The notes: a model not told the origin generated them from the letters alone. Counted from the stretch's first letter, positions 1 to 11,479 are shown. The stretch: 64,000 nucleotides of DNA from Loripinus fragilis (GCA_964019695.1 OZ026524.1:22527656-22591655); one strand, 5' to 3'. Program-made: numbers and translations.

Positions 1-940
1 TAATATATAAAGGTGTGGGGTTTCACTTTGCTGATTTTATCTCATTTTTCCTAAGTATCTTATGAAAAAGAAATAATTTGGTCTCACTGAAACCCAATTA
101 TTTCATTTTCATAGGACATTTAAAAATGGGGGGGGGAGGGGGTTTGAGCGAACCCCTGAAACTCCTCTGTCTCCACCACTGCTTGACCAGAAAGATCTTT
201 TTGAAGTAGTTGAATGCTTTTCATGCTTTTTGTAGTCTGCTGACTTTTTTTTTCAAAATTAACTTTTTTCAAACACTATTAGAATGTCTAACATTTTGGA
301 TGCAGACAAGAACTGACTTTCAATAAGTGCTGATCTGGATCCTAACTGTCTGCAAGGTGATTAACAAATGACATTGTCTGATAAAATGGACTTGACCTAG
401 ACCTCATTGCCTGTGTATTAAACAGGGAAATGGTAAACCTTCGAAAATTGGACTTTTTGTGATTTTTCTTTATGCTTTAACTATGAATGCATGCTTTAAC
501 TCTTAGCATGATCGATAATTTGGTTCATGCTTTTGCTGTTGTCTGTTAGCTGCTCACCCCTAAGTTAATCTATACCCCTTATGTTCTTTCATACTTTAAA
601 AGACTGTCATGTTTTTATTCTACTGTGGTGTCACTCACAGAAAAAAATGCTGAAAGATCACAAGCATTTTACAAAAGATTTAACTTGTAATTGTATAAAT
701 AATAATTTGTTTAAAGGCAAAAAACATCAAAGTTTTACACTAATGATAACATTATGTGTCCAGTCTGATCAGGGTCCAAACTGTATGCCAACCCCTTTTT
801 CGATGGGGCAAAACTGTTTGTGCAATTTTGGTAGAGGGAATCATGAGGAACATTTCTGTGAAATTATTTAAAATTTGGACCAGTGGTTCAGGAGAAGATG
901 TCATTTAAAGACATTTCTCATCTTGAGCACTGGCAACCCC
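1..940. other. Unassigned non-coding stretch
   Basis: No exon or recognisable element. It holds a G-rich tract near 128-141 and degraded copies of the scattered GATCTGGATCC-type motif near 330-350 and 765-780. Open frames here are short and lack protein-like composition. Confidence 0.5.
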
Positions 941-943
941 TGT

Positions 944-1195
944 ATTAAAGTAAGTACGGGTGCAAAGATCAGGAATCGATACAATCAAGTACCACACCTG
1001 ACCCAGGATACCAATGGGAAAGTGACAAACTCACAGCCCGACCCACAAACGAGAGCAAAGAGGTCAGCCTTTTCACAGCAGGTGACCACAAGGCACACAT
1101 AAACAGACGTGCACAAAGGCATAGCAAACGAAAGACAGAAAAAACATATAAGAAGTACAGCCTTGGAACGGTCAGTAAAATATTTTACTGGAGGC
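944..1195 (-). mobile_element. 3'-end fragment of retroelement family R1
   Basis: This ~250-bp block recurs through the window, for example at 15113-15350, 25985-26260, 41585-41815, 46805-47070 and 57610-57870. Read on the minus strand it has the features of a 3' untranslated region: a T-rich part, a conserved stretch reading TTCCCATTGGTATCCTGGG, and an end at GATCTTTGCACC. In longer copies the same block lies directly downstream of reverse-transcriptase coding sequence, so this copy is read as a 5'-truncated insertion. The open frame across it on the minus strand is not protein-like. Confidence 0.7.
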
Positions 1196-1199
1196 CTTC

Positions 1200-2925
1200 C
1201 AAACTGTTTGCATAGAACATCAGCAGATGACAAAATTATCACTAGCTGGTATAGGGGTAATTTACTTACCCTTTTTATTAAGCAAGCACACAAAACAGAC
1301 ATCGTTGCTCCTAAACTACTGGCACAAATTATGTGGGGTACATTGTGGCTTTAGCGCTGATCCTGTTGGCGTTGTGATTCCATGTCACCATCTGTGTTGC
1401 TTAGACGGTGTAGCTTCTGTTCCGCACATTTTCTGCAAAACCAATGATTGAAACATTGTTCAGGCCTCCAGAGAGCATATTTGAAAATCATATTTCATTT
1501 TTCTCAAAATAAAACATTTGTTGTGCAAACGTGGGTACTCAAAGGAAGCGTCTCAATGAGTCGGTTCTTCTGAAACACAAAACACAAAATTATTCTGAAA
1601 AGGCTCAAATTTGTGTTTATCAGGGCCTTTGATAGTTAGGAGGGTAGGGGGAGGGGTATTAGGGTTTGTGTTCAATTCATTAACCTTAATTTCAAGGTCA
1701 GATCAGCACTTTGAAATGCCTAATTTTGACCAAAGTAAGAATGCCCCATTTTGTTTCTAAATGAATTGAGCTGAATTCCTGTGCCAATTGTAAATAATTG
1801 CACACAAATGATCCCTTTAACTCTTTTTAGGCCAATAGAACATCCCATAGATTTTTATAAAATGAAGTTGGGATTGTGCATTGCATATACATTAAAAGGT
1901 CACCGGTTAAAATTTCAAAAAAAAATAATGTATGGCAAAAAAAGGAGGAGCTTTAACAACAAAAGAACAGACTTGAAATTCTATATATCCCGAGAAGTTA
2001 TCAAGCTCTAGATAGATAAATGACTATTTTGAATCTGAATTCTGACATTCTCACACCTCCAAGTTTGACACTCAACACCTTTGGTACAATGCAACCTGTC
2101 ATAAAAGATATCCTTTTCAAAAAATGTTCTCAGCAATTATTATATGGATTTTCATATGAAGCAACAATAGCGAGGGTCCAAGAATTCTCGTCCAGGAGGA
2201 TGGATTCAACAGATACACCATCTGCCATAAAAAATCTTTTTTTTTTGTCCTGAACTTATTTTATAGAAGTCAATTGGTTTATTTCAAAGAAAATTTTAAT
2301 TTTCCATGGTTCCAGAGGGGGTTCATCAATTCTTCCAGGGGTGAGGATGGTGTCCAACTTTTTCCAGGGGGAGGGGGGGGTATCCAGGTGCTTAAGTATT
2401 CCCTATCTAAGTCCATATAACTTGTGTTTTTCAAGGGGGTCTGGTCTCCCCTCTGGATCCAAGCATGCAATGCTTGGATTATCTGGATGCTGTGACAAAA
2501 GTTAGATATTTGAAAAAGTTTTATCAATTTTGAACCTCCCTGAATACATGGTGTCTTGGAAAACGGCCATAGAGGCCTGATACTGGCCTAAATTAAAATT
2601 TTATTTTTTCCCCTTACCCGACTGACCCTGAAAAAGCCCCTACACAAAAAATTCTATTACAATCTTTTGTCAAGATTTTTTTTTTTAAAATTTCATTGCA
2701 AACTTAGAGATTGTCAATTGTAAACAGTGTTATCTTTAAAATATATTCTAAAGCAAATTGTTTATGTGCAGAAAAACCAGCCTAAAACAACCACTCTCAA
2801 AAAGAGTAAAAATTGCTTTCAAGGCAAATCATCACTTAATGTAGGTCAAAAGTATTGCAGAATGCTCCAAGGGGAAACAACAATATTTCTAAGGTTGGCC
2901 TAACCCTTATGGTTCTGACAAATTT
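1200..2925. other. Unassigned non-coding stretch
   Basis: No exon seen. A short block near 1525-1570 matches the hairpin unit tandemly repeated at 13505-13682 (GTCTCAATGAG...GGTTCTT). Around 2310-2470 are G-runs and CCAGGGG motifs, probably a decayed MITE. Near 2845-2880 is a fragment shared with the interior of the MITE at 23694-23905 (TCAAAAGTATTGCAGA). Confidence 0.4.
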
Positions 2926-2929
2926 AGGT

Positions 2930-3510
2930 CAATTTAAACAATTGCAGTTTACCCTTTGCATTAAATCTGTAACCTTTACAACAGTTTGGACCCAGATAAG
3001 GTCCGGCATTCTGTCTGGGCCTTATCAGGTTCCACACTGTTTGACACTTTTGAGCTTATGACAAGTTGAAGTTGAACCTATGTATTTTAACTAAGCAAAA
3101 AACATTTACATGACATTGTCATCTGCTTTAACCCTTTCAAATAACTTGGAACCAGATCAGGCTGACATTTTGTCCAGACTTATCAGGGTTCAGAATATTT
3201 GGCACTTTAAAGGATATGACAAGTTGGAGTTAAACCGATGTTTTTTAACTTTGCGTTACATCTGTACATGACATTGTCATCTGCTGATAACCCTTTCAAA
3301 CAATTCGGACCCAGATGAGGCGCGACATTTTTTATCGAGGTTCAGAATGTTTGGCACTTTAGAGGTTACGACAAGTTGATGTTGAACCTGTATTTTAACT
3401 TTCCATTAAATTTTCATGTGACATTGTTATCTGCCTATATGCATTTCAAACAATTTGGACTCAGATCAGGCCTGACATTCTGTCCCCTGTATTTCCTCTC
3501 TGCTTAGAAG
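2930..3510 (+). repeat. Diverged tandem array, ~155-160 bp unit
   Basis: About three and a half units follow one another. Each starts near an ACCCTTTCAAACAA / GGACCCAGATCAGG stretch, continues with GACATT..GTC, a GGCACTTT..GACAAGTTG segment and ends with ACATGACATTGTCATCTGC. Unit starts are near 2970, 3129, 3290 and 3445. Units differ by many substitutions and small indels, so the array is old. It runs straight into the ~62-bp array that follows. Confidence 0.7.
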
Positions 3511-3539
3511 CTTTACCTGAAATTGTCATCTGCCTTCAA

Positions 3540-3936
3540 CCTTTGCAAACATGATACATCAGTACATAGAACAGTCTGCTGAGATGTAAGATCATAGACC
3601 AGCTCACAACAGTTACTCTATCTACAGAGGACAGTCTGCTGAAAAGAAACATGATACACAGGTTTGTAGCTCTTATCAACAGAGAGCAGCCTGCTGAGAT
3701 GAAACATGATAAACAGGTTTCCAAATCTATCTACAGAGGGCAGTCTGCTGAGTATAGTGTGATACATCAGTTTCCAGCCATATCTACAGAGAGTAATCTG
3801 CTGAGAATTAATATGAGAAACCGGTTTACAACCAGGCCTACAGAGGGCAGTCTGCTGAGATTAAACATAATATAACAGTTTGCGACTCTATCTACAGAGT
3901 GCGGTCTGCTGAGCTGAAACATTATACACAGATTGC
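3540..3936 (+). repeat. Tandem array, ~62 bp unit (family F)
   Basis: At least six units carry the core CTACAGAGGGCAGTCTGCTG followed by GAGATGAAACATGATACAC and a variable stretch. The array is interrupted by a SINE at 3937-4266 and resumes at 4267. The same unit in the same orientation occurs at 11385-11479 and around 12180-12540, so this is the core of a repeat family, not a one-off satellite. Confidence 0.8.
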
Positions 3937-4266
3937 TTTGTTTTGTTTGTTTGTTTTTGTTGCTTTACGTCCCATGTCAACAGCTATGGTCATTGCGGGA
4001 CGGTCAGTTCACTTAACCACACTTTTTCCTGGGCAGGCTTGAACAAGCGGTTAACCAGTAATTTGTGCACATACTTTCGCTTGTAACTGACAACAACCCT
4101 TCTTGAATGAATCAGAGGAAGGGAGGAGAATGACCGTAGAAATTATTTCATGATCAATCTCCACGAAAGTATGGGACCGGGCCGGGATCGAACTCGCGAC
4201 CCCTGGATCTGCAGTCAGACACGCATCTGTAGCCAGACACGTTACCGACTGCGCTACGCGGCCCGG
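3937..4266 (-). mobile_element. tRNA-derived SINE (family S1) with target-site duplication
   Basis: On the minus strand it begins with a tRNA-like head (GCGTAGCGCAGTCGG as A box, GTTCGATCCC-type B box). It continues with a body containing CTTTCGTGGAGATTG and CCAGGAAAAAGTGTG, and ends in an A-rich CAACAAAAACAAACAAAC tail. It is flanked by a perfect 12-bp duplication TACACAGATTGC at 3925-3936 and 4267-4278. RNA polymerase III promoter function is expected from the family. It landed inside the ~62-bp array. Confidence 0.9.
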
Positions 4267-4440
4267 TACACAGATTGCGATTCTACCAACAGAGAGCAAT
4301 GTGCCGAGACGAAACCTGCTACACTGATTTGCAACTCTACCAACTGAAAGCAGTCTGCCAAGTTCACGCTAGAGAACCTCTGTACTCGAAAAGCGCAGTC
4401 ATCGCGTGGTGTTCGCAGTCGACGGGTGCACAAAATATAC
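4267..4440 (+). repeat. Remainder of family F array plus its terminal module
   Basis: Two more ~62-bp units follow the SINE and then a distinct end module at about 4358-4432. That module is the reverse complement of 11312-11386, sharing for example CTAGAGAACCTCTGTACTCG and GCGCAGTCATCGCGTGG. Because the array units read in the same direction at both places while the end modules are inverted, the family looks like an element with inverted ends around a tandem core. Each site shows only one of the two ends. Confidence 0.7.
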
Positions 4441-5435
4441 TATTTTGGTTTACTGTGATCCATTCTACGAGCCAGTTCTTTACAACTTTTAATTTTCACG
4501 ATGTTTTTTTCATTTGGAATTATTGCTTAGGTATTGTAGTCCATTCTGGCCCAATAAGAGCCTTTAAATTTTAAAACCAGCAGAGTACCAGTCAGTTTCT
4601 GGCTAGTCAATGGGATTTTATGTGCCTGAAATGTGTCCAATGACTAATAAATGCGCCATTAAAGTCATCAATTATCATGTTATGTCATCAAATAATAAAG
4701 AATACGTATAAGTGGAGGACTAGAAAGTTTGAAATGTTTCTGTTTATTATTTGCGAAGTGGCAAGCCGTTTTTCTTCTGTACGCAAATTTTGAGTAGTCA
4801 AGTGGACTGTCCCATATGTCGAATGCCTAAATATTTACTTTGTACGCATTCGTCAAGCTGTATCTGGACGCAGTCGATGGGAGCACGAGCGGTTTTAACA
4901 AAGCCAGAGCGAATGAACTGCTGTTTATTTGTCTCCAGCGATGCCAAACCGTCTCGGCAACAATTTCAAAGCAATGCCAATACCTAAAACAAGCTGTGCC
5001 ACACTCTCTTATAACCATTGCAAGGTTTGCTACTTAATTGATCACTGCTGGACAAGACATGCATTTTGGTGCATAAAATAACCAGGGTCACTGAGTGATA
5101 CGAAGATCAAGGTTACAATTTTACGGATTTCGTAAAAAAAAGTATATGCTCTTTATAGAATCATAAAAATCAATGAAACATGCGATTTATGGCATAGTGC
5201 GTGCTTGAGGAGTATGCCCAGGACAACAATGACACTTCATATAACTCTGCTGCATACTTTTCTGCAAATGTGGTGTTGATCATGGTATGGGGTCACACAT
5301 TACAGTGTATGTTTGAAGAGTATGAAATGCATGTTTTGACGTACATGCTGTCAGTGCTTCAGAGACACAATTTAGTATGACGTGTTGACAGACGGATGAA
5401 CAGACACACAAACTGGTGGATGGTTTGAAAATTGG
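4441..5435. other. Unassigned non-coding stretch
   Basis: No exon, RNA gene or element recognised. Open frames are short and overlap each other on both strands. Confidence 0.5.
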
Positions 5436-5439
5436 AACG

Positions 5440-5662
5440 CTAATGAGACCCTCCTAGGGGGATAATCGTTCCCTTGTTCCCCTGAAATAAATAGGCTTGT
5501 TTCCCTGTTCCCCAAGAATCGAAAATTGTTTTCTTATGTTCCATGTTCCCCACTATTGCCTTTGTACCCTGTTCCACTCAAAATTTGACCTTTTTTCCCT
5601 GTTCCCCTAGAATAAATGTCATTTCGCCTGTTTCCCAAAACCCCTGGGAGGGACTCCATTAT
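5440..5662. mobile_element. Pyrimidine-rich MITE-like element
   Basis: The ends are inverted: GAGACCCTCCTAGGGG on the left and the complement of GGAGTCCCTCCCAGGGG on the right. The interior is a loose repeat of TTCCCTGTTCCCC-type phrases. The plan (short G-rich inverted ends around a low-complexity interior) resembles the elements at 6063-6300 and 16926-17293. No clear target duplication was found. Confidence 0.5.
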
Positions 5663-5783
5663 GTGGATGTCATATTTAGCATATGCTTACCACGTAGAAT
5701 AAAAAAGAGGCCAATAGATGGCCGATCTGCGAATTAACGGATGGTCGAACGAAAGCTTGAAATGTCAACACGATCTGGATCTG

Positions 5784-5912
5784 AAGAGAGAGCTGGTTGC
5801 TTTGCTTAATTTGTCTTCTTGGTGTCTCGTGATGGTTGTGTGGCTCTTCCTCGCGGTGCCATGGGTTTGTCTTCGGTTTGCGATTGTGGTATTTTCTGAT
5901 CATACTCACTAT
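5784..5912 (+). mobile_element. 3'-tail fragment of retroelement family R1 (variant)
   Basis: It matches 57381-57525 over about 130 bp, sharing GAGAGCTGGTTGCT, TGTGGC.CTTCCTC and GTGGTATTTCCTGATCATACTCACT. At the 57-kb copy this tail lies downstream of reverse-transcriptase remnants, so this is a truncated insertion in + orientation. Confidence 0.65.
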
Positions 5913-6062
5913 TTTTGAAAAAAAAAATTGAAGCCTGATCTGGATCCAAACTGTTCGAGCCTGTACCCAGTAAGTACCTATTATATTAGAAATCAGGCAA
6001 CTGGCGTTTCGCTGGCCCGTGATGGGATGTTGGCTCGATATAGCTGTAATCTGGTTATGATT

Positions 6063-6300
6063 GAGGCTTGTATAGGGGGGTACCAAATATCCCATATCCC
6101 TTGAAGAAAACAGGCAAGTATCCCTTATAAATTGGCAAATATCCACATAATTAATTTTCCTAAATACTCAATATCCCTGAAAGTAACCAAAATATTGAAC
6201 ACAGTATTCCATATCCCTGGAAGTAAAATGGATAGTATCCTATATCCCTGGAAGTAAAATGGCAAATATCCTGTATCCCTAAAACCCCTATACAAGCCTC
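6063..6300. mobile_element. MITE with internal sub-repeats and ATGATT duplication
   Basis: Terminal inverted repeats read GAGGCTTGTATAGGGG at both ends. Directly flanking them is ATGATT at 6057-6062 and 6301-6306, which looks like a target-site duplication. The 238-bp interior is built from repeats of TATCCCTGGAAGTAAAATGG-like units of about 30 bp. There is no coding capacity. Confidence 0.8.
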
Positions 6301-6941
6301 ATGATTACAAAACAGTATGCGGAAAAAAAGAATCAGCATGCAAAACGTTAAAATGTATTTCTGGAAGCATTTTAAAATGAAAAAGTCTGAGAATGATCAT
6401 ACAAACAGTTTAGACCCAGATCAGGCTCAGCAAAACGTCTGGCAGGACCCGAAGGAGAAAGGTCCGTAAGATTTAAACAATGTTTAGGAAAAAAAACGTT
6501 ACTCGGCAATCAAAGAGTTAAGACAAAAACGTTGCTATATTTGGAACACGATGATACGTGTTGGGTATATGACGTAACTTACGACCACTTTTGCAGTCTT
6601 CAGCAAGCTAAAGTAATTCAGTTAACTCTTTGCACTTTCTCCTAAAAGAGGCACTTTGGCAAACAGTGAAGGCCGCGATGAATTGCCGCAAGCATATAAC
6701 GACTTTTCATCAGGGTCTGCGCATTTTTCAGAGTAAAGCATTCCATTTTGGAAATGAACAAAACCCCTAAGGCCGAAAAAACGCTAATCACAATAAAACT
6801 TGTCTTTGAACATTTTAGAAATATTTTTTGCAACAGTGTGGGCTCAGTCTGATCTGGATCAATACTGTTTGCCGCTCTACTGACAGCAAAACTATTTAAC
6901 GGTCGACCTCGGCAGATGATATGCCCAGCCAGTATCCAATC

Positions 6942-7013
6942 TCGGGCCACTATCGGCCCGCCAGCGAAACGCCGTTCAAATGGCGTTTTGCTTGCGGGCC
7001 GATAGTGGCCCGA
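6942..7013. repeat. GC-rich near-perfect hairpin, 34-bp arms
   Basis: The left arm starts TCGGGCCACTATCGGCCCGC and the right arm ends GCGGGCCGATAGTGGCCCGA; they pair with two or three mismatches around a tiny loop. Diverged relatives occur near 6000-6035 and 26735-26790. It is the most GC-rich short segment in an AT-rich neighbourhood. Confidence 0.75.
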
Positions 7014-7660
7014 TTTTACGACGTGCTTACTCTGTTACTGGGTATTCGCAGGCTAATAAAAAGTTCTTCTGGCACTAAGACAGCACAGGAGATCTTGGAC
7101 GAACAACCGAGGCTCATGCGAGCCTGTGTATCCGAGCATTCGCTGCTCGCATACTCAAAGCAGGTATGAAGATGCAATTTGTATCCCAAATACAGGCCTA
7201 TTCTCATTAGATGCATTAAATATAGCTTCACACCAAGATCTCGTGTGCTTACCCATTTATACTGAAAAGGGAAAAAATGCAATGCGTTTTAAAGTTCATT
7301 GTTTAATATTCTTGTTTATTTTATCCTCCGAAAAATTTGGCGAGATATTTGGCGTTGTCCATCCGCTGATACATTGCCATGTAACATTATGGGGATGAAA
7401 CCGGTTCTGCGTGTGAATATTAGATTATGGTGTGGGTAGTTTGGCCTTACGGAGTTGAAAACTATTGTGGGATTAACCCATAATTTTACTACGATCACGG
7501 ACCATTAGAAGCTCCAGATTGTAGAATAAGCCGAACTCCCGCAGTATGTTCAGATTTTATACATGTATGATTAACAAGTAGCTGCCAGAAATAACTCAAT
7601 CCGCAATCACAGATCACCTAGCTAGCAACTTCTCATCATAGACTGTGACCCAGGGTGAGT
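7014..7660. other. Unassigned non-coding stretch
   Basis: No exon or known element recognised. Short open frames on both strands lack domain-like composition. Confidence 0.4.
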
Positions 7661-7664
7661 GTGT

Positions 7665-8045
7665 GTGTGTTGGGGGGGGGGGGTGCTCTCACTTTTTTCT
7701 TCATACGTAGGATTGGGCCCAGCATCTACCGTGTGCCGCCAAAAAATAAAATTGGGGATATCAAGCACCCCCCAAAATATTTGACTTTTTTGCCACGTAA
7801 AAATATTCTTAATCTGTACATTTACCTTAAGAAAAGACCCTAAAATACATAGAAGAGACACCTAAAACTAGTCCAATTTTGTCGTGACCCCCAAAAATAT
7901 CCACAAAATCTTCATACCCCCAAAAATATCAATATTTCTGACCCCCCCCCCCCACCATAAAAAATTATGTAATTCAAAAAATTAAACAAAAAAAAATGCC
8001 CCGAGCCTACGCATGTATCAAACAGTATCAGAGTACCTCCCCCCT
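7665..8045. mobile_element. MITE family G, copy 1 (degraded)
   Basis: It is a second copy of the element at 16926-17293. Shared are the G-run followed by TGCTCTCA/TACTCTAA at the left end, CAGCATCTACYGT, repeated CCCCAAAAATAT phrases, and GAGCCTACG..GTAT...AGAGTAC plus a C-run at the right end. The ends are inverted repeats. A (GT)n/(G)n run blurs the left boundary and no clean duplication is visible. Confidence 0.75.
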
Positions 8046-8154
8046 CTCTTTGTGGACCGTGATCGCTTTGTGGCTGTAATTTAGCAATGGAATGCCAACA
8101 AATATACCAAAATGCGAAAATATTTAGTTCAACGTGTCCTGACACGTGGAGCTA

Positions 8155-8235
8155 CCTCATACATGTGATAACCTGATGATGGCCATGAGGGAGATTTGAT
8201 GCTCAGATGAGGGAGATCAGGGTTTCAATGAGGGA
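8155..8235 (+). repeat. Short tandem repeat of ATGAGGGAGAT phrases
   Basis: Four imperfect ATGAGGGAGAT(T/C) phrases are spaced 20-25 bp apart. This minor local duplication has no coding frame. Confidence 0.6.
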
Positions 8236-8239
8236 GATT

Positions 8240-8719
8240 TTTCGAAGTTACAGAAAGATGTATTTAAACGACTTATCAAAGTCTTTAACCCCCTTCATTC
8301 TAGTGGATTATCCTATACACAATCATATAATAAGTATGGAATAGTCCATTTTGTACTTTAACTTGTTTTGACAGGCAAACTTTATTTAAAACGATAAATT
8401 TTTACCTGAATATTATTAAATAATTATATCTTAATAAACAGTGCAGACACTGATGAAATGCCACTTTTAGGTCTGCACTGTTTGCCAAAGTACCTGTTTA
8501 CTACTACTGTTTAGCAGTATCTAGACTGAAAAGTGTCAACCAACCCTTAAACTATTTTACAACTTAAAATATACAGAAATACAGGTATGGGTTTATCATT
8601 GAATTTTGCATATGAATGATGATGTTGTAAATGTTAAGAAATGGCTGATAATGATCTAACTTTGGTTTATATTTTATTGGTTCCAATCTGGAAGGTAGTC
8701 AAACTTTCCATATATGGAA
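8240..8719. other. Unassigned stretch with a small hairpin
   Basis: No gene seen. At about 8440-8485 ACAGTGCAGAC and its complement GTCTGCACTGT flank a ~25-base loop. A similar GTCTGCACTGTTTG half-site occurs near 34120. Confidence 0.4.
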
Positions 8720-8736
8720 CACCTCCATTCAGTACT

Positions 8737-8975
8737 TTGTTTGTGGCCGTTTTCCTTGGCTGTACCAGTACTGGCCGGGTGGGTTTATGTTTACGGTGGT
8801 TCTATGTCCAGGAACTCCCGAAGGCTCAACCGGCAGTGGTTCTGGTTTTAAAGCGTCTCAGAAGACGGGGCAACGGCTTAAAGTCTCTTCCGACAGACTG
8901 GGAGAAGCCGGGAATCGAACCTGCGACCCCTGGTTTATAAGACATAGGTTTATCCCCTACACCGCGGCGGCTTCT
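8737..8975 (-). mobile_element. tRNA-derived SINE (family S3) with 17-bp target duplication
   Basis: On the minus strand the head carries GGTTCGATTCCCGG (B box) and ends against GAAGCCGCCGCGG. The body carries GTCTTCTGAGACGC, CACTGCCGGTTGAGCC and CTGGACATAGAACC. A perfect direct repeat CACCTCCATTCAGTACT flanks it at 8720-8736 and 8976-8992. Other copies are at 42515-42730 (same body), 42745-42915 and 29880-30030. The perfect duplication suggests a fairly recent insertion. Confidence 0.9.
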
Positions 8976-8992
8976 CACCTCCATTCAGTACT

Positions 8993-10217
8993 GAGAGTAC
9001 ATTTTTTTCACCATTAACTGAATGTGTAACAATTGAAAATATATATGACGCCAATTTTAAAATAATATGAGTTTTTTTTACTGCTTGTTTTTATAGTGAT
9101 TAAAAGCTTGCTCGATAGAATATAAAATTATAAAATACTTAAATTAAAAAATGTTGAAATTTGGAAAATATAAATTAAAATAAGTGAATAATCGCCTTGG
9201 AATTCAAGAATTTGCTTAGTCTTAAAATTGCAACAAGGGAGCTAACTCAAAAACGTCATTGCATAGTTACCTGGTAGCTTCCTATCGGAGATAATGAGTT
9301 TTTACCGATATTTTTTTCTGACAAAACAAACTTCAGTGAGCCATCACATCATAAAAATACCTAATAAATAAAAGGTTTCTGTTTAAAAATGATATATTTA
9401 GATATCTGAGAATGCAGAGAAAACACTTCAGCGTGCCTCACTCTGTCTGGTGATGTCGCCTTAAAGACAAAGATTACTGTCCAATAGAGATCATTAAAGG
9501 ATTAACTGATAAGGGACAGTTTCAGTATCTCACAAAATAAATGGGGCCTCAAGAGGGGACTTACCTGTATGCAACACAATTTCATTCACTAAGATAAAGA
9601 TCAATATTTTATCATAAAATACCTAATCCCTTTATGGGACCACTTTATTGCCCCAGTGAGGAAGTCATAATCACCTCATTATGGCTGTCCTTTTGATCTG
9701 CCCAGTATGACCCCTGGAGAGAGTCATAATGAGTGGTACCAGTATTATTGCTCAAATATTTGTCCCTTTAAAGAGAGAAGCAATTTTCGGCTTTGCTTGG
9801 ATCCTCCTTTCACATGCCTGTAATGTCTAGTGAGTGATGCTGAAGGACTAATTGCACAGTAACCACACTGCAAATCTGTCCCCTTTCTTAGTACGCTTGA
9901 TGGAAAGTCAGCCTGAAAGTGAGACTTGTATTTTTTTCTTCTTTGCGGACGGCGATGTAGCGGGCTTTCAAAATGTTCAGAAAGCATATGTCTACAATGT
10001 AGCCTATGCAAAGACGTCATGGTGATAAGTAGGCCATACGAGTGTCCTACTTGACAGATTACTGTGTTTATTCCTTGCACAGTATGGCACCATGTATATT
10101 ATGATTATCTGACCGTTACCAGTAGTGTTCAATTGCCGACAGCTGTTAAAAGTGCAGAGTGCCCGTCGCCGTAAAAATGGTCACTTGGGAAAATATCATT
10201 ATAGCAAAATTCATAAT
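8993..10217. other. Unassigned non-coding stretch
   Basis: No exon is supported. A 111-codon frame on the minus strand (9745-10080) contains one C-x2-C-x9-H-x2-H spacing, but lacks a flanking gene model or family match, so it is not annotated as coding. Confidence 0.4.
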
Positions 10218-10281
10218 GCGGGAGATTGCGTTGCCCGTGCGGGAGTGCGGGATATTGGGTTCAAATCCGGGAGCCTCCCGC
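10218..10281 (+). other. tRNA-like hairpin segment, probably a SINE or tRNA relic
   Basis: A 7-bp stem, GCGGGAG with CTCCCGC, encloses 50 bases that include GGGTTCAAATCC, the classic T-arm consensus. The total, 64 nt, is shorter than a nuclear tRNA, and no proper anticodon arm can be drawn. CGGGAG-type phrases repeat nearby, so it may be a low-complexity chance fold or a decayed SINE head. Confidence 0.3.
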
Positions 10282-11305
10282 ACGATCCGGGAGGTATCAC
10301 ATGTATGCTACCTAAGGTTTGTTCCGTTTTCCAGAAGTGAGATACTGGAAACTATACCTACAATTTTAAAGAGCTCTTGACTTGTTACCCCGTGTCGAAC
10401 CGGCGCGAATTGGTCTATACCATGAAAGTGATTTGACTGTCCGGGGAGCTAGTTGATAAGGGCGCCTGACCACACTCTTTATATACATGTACAAGTGCCG
10501 CCTGCTGATAATCTTAGTATACAGTTTGGACCCAGATCAGGTAAAATCAGCAGATGACAAAGAGCATAGAATATCCCAGCATGCAACGAGTTAAATCCAC
10601 TGGTCATGGATTTGATTGGAAGATTGAACACGTCTGAATTTGTTAATGGGGGCAAGTCACCTGCTAAGGTGTCGTTGCGTTGGTCAGTTCAAGACTGTCG
10701 ACGCATCTAGTTGGACTATAGAGGTCCAAATTTTGTTTCGAGTCCATACTTTGTGTATATTAGTAACAAAGTCCGATGCGAGTCTGCACAGGCTTGCCTG
10801 GGTTTTCGTTGGTTGAAAATGCAACACGTACCCCAAAACACATGTGCTGGCTCAAATATTGCATGGACAACCCGCGTCATATGCGTACAGTTATCTTTTA
10901 TCTAATCCAGACGACTGTGTACAGGAGCACCTGATCATTGGGCCAGAGCACCCGATATAGAGAAATGTGCGTACAGTATTAAAATCTTGAATAACTTTCA
11001 AAATGCTCTACCCACAGATTTCAAACTTTTGCACATTAAAGCCATGATACTTAGCGTTTTATCTTAAGTAAGCATAAATTTCAGAATATAAACAAAAAAA
11101 ATCTTTCATCCTTTTTTTGGGGAAAAATCACCTTCTTTGTAAAAATAAGGCGCTGTATTGACTATCGCTTAACCCACACACGTATTGTTACGCAGATACA
11201 AAGCTGGATATATTTCTGACAATAATCAGCAAAAAATACCCTCAGAAGTAAAATACTGAGAAATTTATTACGTTTTTCAACAGCAAGGTGCACATAAACA
11301 CGCCA
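10282..11305. other. Unassigned non-coding stretch
   Basis: No exon or element recognised, apart from a copy of the GGACCCAGATCAGG motif near 10530. Confidence 0.4.
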
Positions 11306-11311
11306 ATTTTT

Positions 11312-11479
11312 CCACCCGTCGACTGTGACCACCACGCGATGACTGCGCTGTTCGAGTACAGAGGTTCTCTAGCGTGAAGTTGAAACATGATACACCCGTT
11401 TGTGATTTAACATTCATTTTATTTTTGCAACTGTAGTATCCACAAAGGGCAGTCTGTTGAGATGAAACATGATACAACT
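11312..11479 (+). repeat. Family F end module and start of its tandem core
   Basis: Positions 11312-11386 are the inverted counterpart of 4358-4432. They are followed by ~62-bp units with CAAAGGGCAGTCTGTTGAG and GATGAAACATGATACA. The array is cut by the hAT-like element that starts at 11480 and resumes at 12180. Confidence 0.75.

Noticed and set aside
985..1302. 105-residue hydrophobic minus-strand frame, membrane-protein-like
   Set aside because: It lies over the 3' untranslated block of retroelement R1, and similar frames at 15002, 26002 and 57603 are not conserved as protein.
5676..6146. 156-residue minus-strand frame
   Set aside because: It runs across a retroelement tail and the start of a MITE; composition is not protein-like.
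9540..9590. Perfect CAG|GTAAGT donor on the minus strand at about 9563
   Set aside because: No upstream coding sequence on that strand ends there; isolated consensus donors occur by chance.
9745..10080. 111-residue minus-strand frame with a C-x2-C-x9-H-x2-H spacing
   Set aside because: One finger-like spacing can occur by chance; the linker and hydrophobic positions do not fit, and no neighbouring exon or splice model supports it.
10218..10281. Possible nuclear tRNA gene
   Set aside because: Has a T-arm-like sequence and a stem but lacks a D arm, an anticodon arm and normal length; kept only as a tRNA-like segment.
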